In this document: positions 35,521 to 35,643 of the stretch, piece after piece
Position numbering within the stretch: position 1 is the first letter of the stretch
Layout: each line of letters begins with the position of its first letter
Assembly: GCA_017940185.1 (NCBI GenBank)
Contig: JAGAZE010000049.1
Coordinates: forward strand, 1 to 35,643
Length of the DNA stretch: 35,643 nucleotides
Source: Bacteroidaceae bacterium
GTDB lineage: Bacteria > Bacteroidota > Bacteroidia > Bacteroidales > Bacteroidaceae
Direction of reading: 5' to 3'
Program-made: the position numbers and the translations under genes
The notes under the pieces: model-generated
The model's input: only the letters and a program-made list of their open reading frames with translations
What the model was told of the DNA's origin: nothing
The model's database searches: none

Positions 35521-35643
35521 GGTAGACACATTTACTAACAATTAAAATGTGTATCCATTATGAGTAGAAAGTATCAAAAGTACAGTGAAGAATTCAAGTT
35601 GTCAGTTCTTCGTGACTATTATTCTTCCGGCATGAGTAAGAAA
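35521..35643 (+). mobile_element. Left end of an insertion sequence, probably IS3 family
   Basis: The final ~120 bases hold an AT-rich leader and the start of a transposase gene. An 8-bp inverted repeat ACACATTT (35526-35533) / AAATGTGT (35545-35552) stands just before the start codon; such hairpins at IS ends often limit translation from outside transcripts. The exact boundary and the terminal inverted repeat cannot be fixed without the other end; the left edge is placed approximately. Confidence 0.6.
35560..35643 (+). CDS. Transposase OrfA fragment (IS3/IS911-like), runs off the edge
   Basis: Twenty-eight codons, open to the window end. They begin MSRKYQKYSEEFKLSVLRDY and continue YSSGMSKK. 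The pattern YSEEFKLSVLRDYYSSGMS is the first helix and turn of the helix-turn-helix in OrfA proteins of IS3-family elements. The base composition of this short piece is more A-rich than in the neighbouring genes, consistent with acquired DNA. Confidence 0.7.
   Translation, partial: MSRKYQKYSEEFKLSVLRDYYSSGMSKK

Noticed and set aside
1-35643. tRNA or rRNA genes
   Set aside because: No T-loop/anticodon arrangement or rRNA-like segment was found on reading both strands; a covariance search would be needed to exclude them fully.

Overview
The window looks like chromosomal DNA of a Bacteroidota species, most likely from the Prevotellaceae. The evidence is the gene set: a GldB-type lipoprotein, sodium-translocating decarboxylase subunits, an archaeal/eukaryotic-type prolyl-tRNA synthetase, an HU-CCDC81-type membrane protein and NhaD. 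Several intergenic regions also carry the Bacteroidota promoter core TAnnTTTG, usually as TACCTTTG, and in the best cases TTTG lies 17-20 bases upstream. No tRNA, rRNA or CRISPR array was seen. The genus is inferred; I could not compare databases.

Left edge (1-686): no credible gene. It holds a 32-bp tandem array that continues beyond the window, a 22-bp tandem array of four exactly phased units, and a strong hairpin inside an imperfect ~77-bp duplication.

Minus-strand export operon (687-5637): TolC-like outer-membrane factor, HlyD/EmrA-type adaptor and two ABC-2-type permeases, with no ATPase gene alongside. Divergent from it is nhaD (5786-7129). Next come a small membrane protein and an RluA-family pseudouridine synthase on the minus strand, an SDR oxidoreductase on the plus strand, and a minus-strand run of HU/LysM-like membrane protein, pepD and a DMT-family permease (9480-13178).

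From 13419 on, everything is on the plus strand: proS, a GldB-like lipoprotein, an AspT/YidE-type transporter, OadG fused to a lamin-tail domain, a biotin carrier and OadB (sodium pump parts without the carboxyltransferase), a GT2 glycosyltransferase, a YraN-family protein, a lone Wza-type export lipoprotein, glmS, gyrA, two TPR proteins, a lipoprotein gene cut by an in-frame TAA, valS, a Fur-like regulator and hisS. The window ends in about 390 bases of what looks like decayed coding DNA, followed by the left end of an insertion sequence whose transposase runs off the edge.

Most of the window is housekeeping (four aminoacyl-tRNA synthetase/gyrase genes, glmS) mixed with envelope and sodium-energetics genes: NhaD and OadB would both act on the Na+ gradient. 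I did not find a convincing new defence or mobile system. The observations most worth following are the nonsense-interrupted lipoprotein, the lamin-tail/OadG fusion, the two phased repeat arrays, a near-leaderless divergent promoter pair, a Gly at the acidic quinolone-bridge position of GyrA, and a Fur-family protein without the usual His-rich metal motif.
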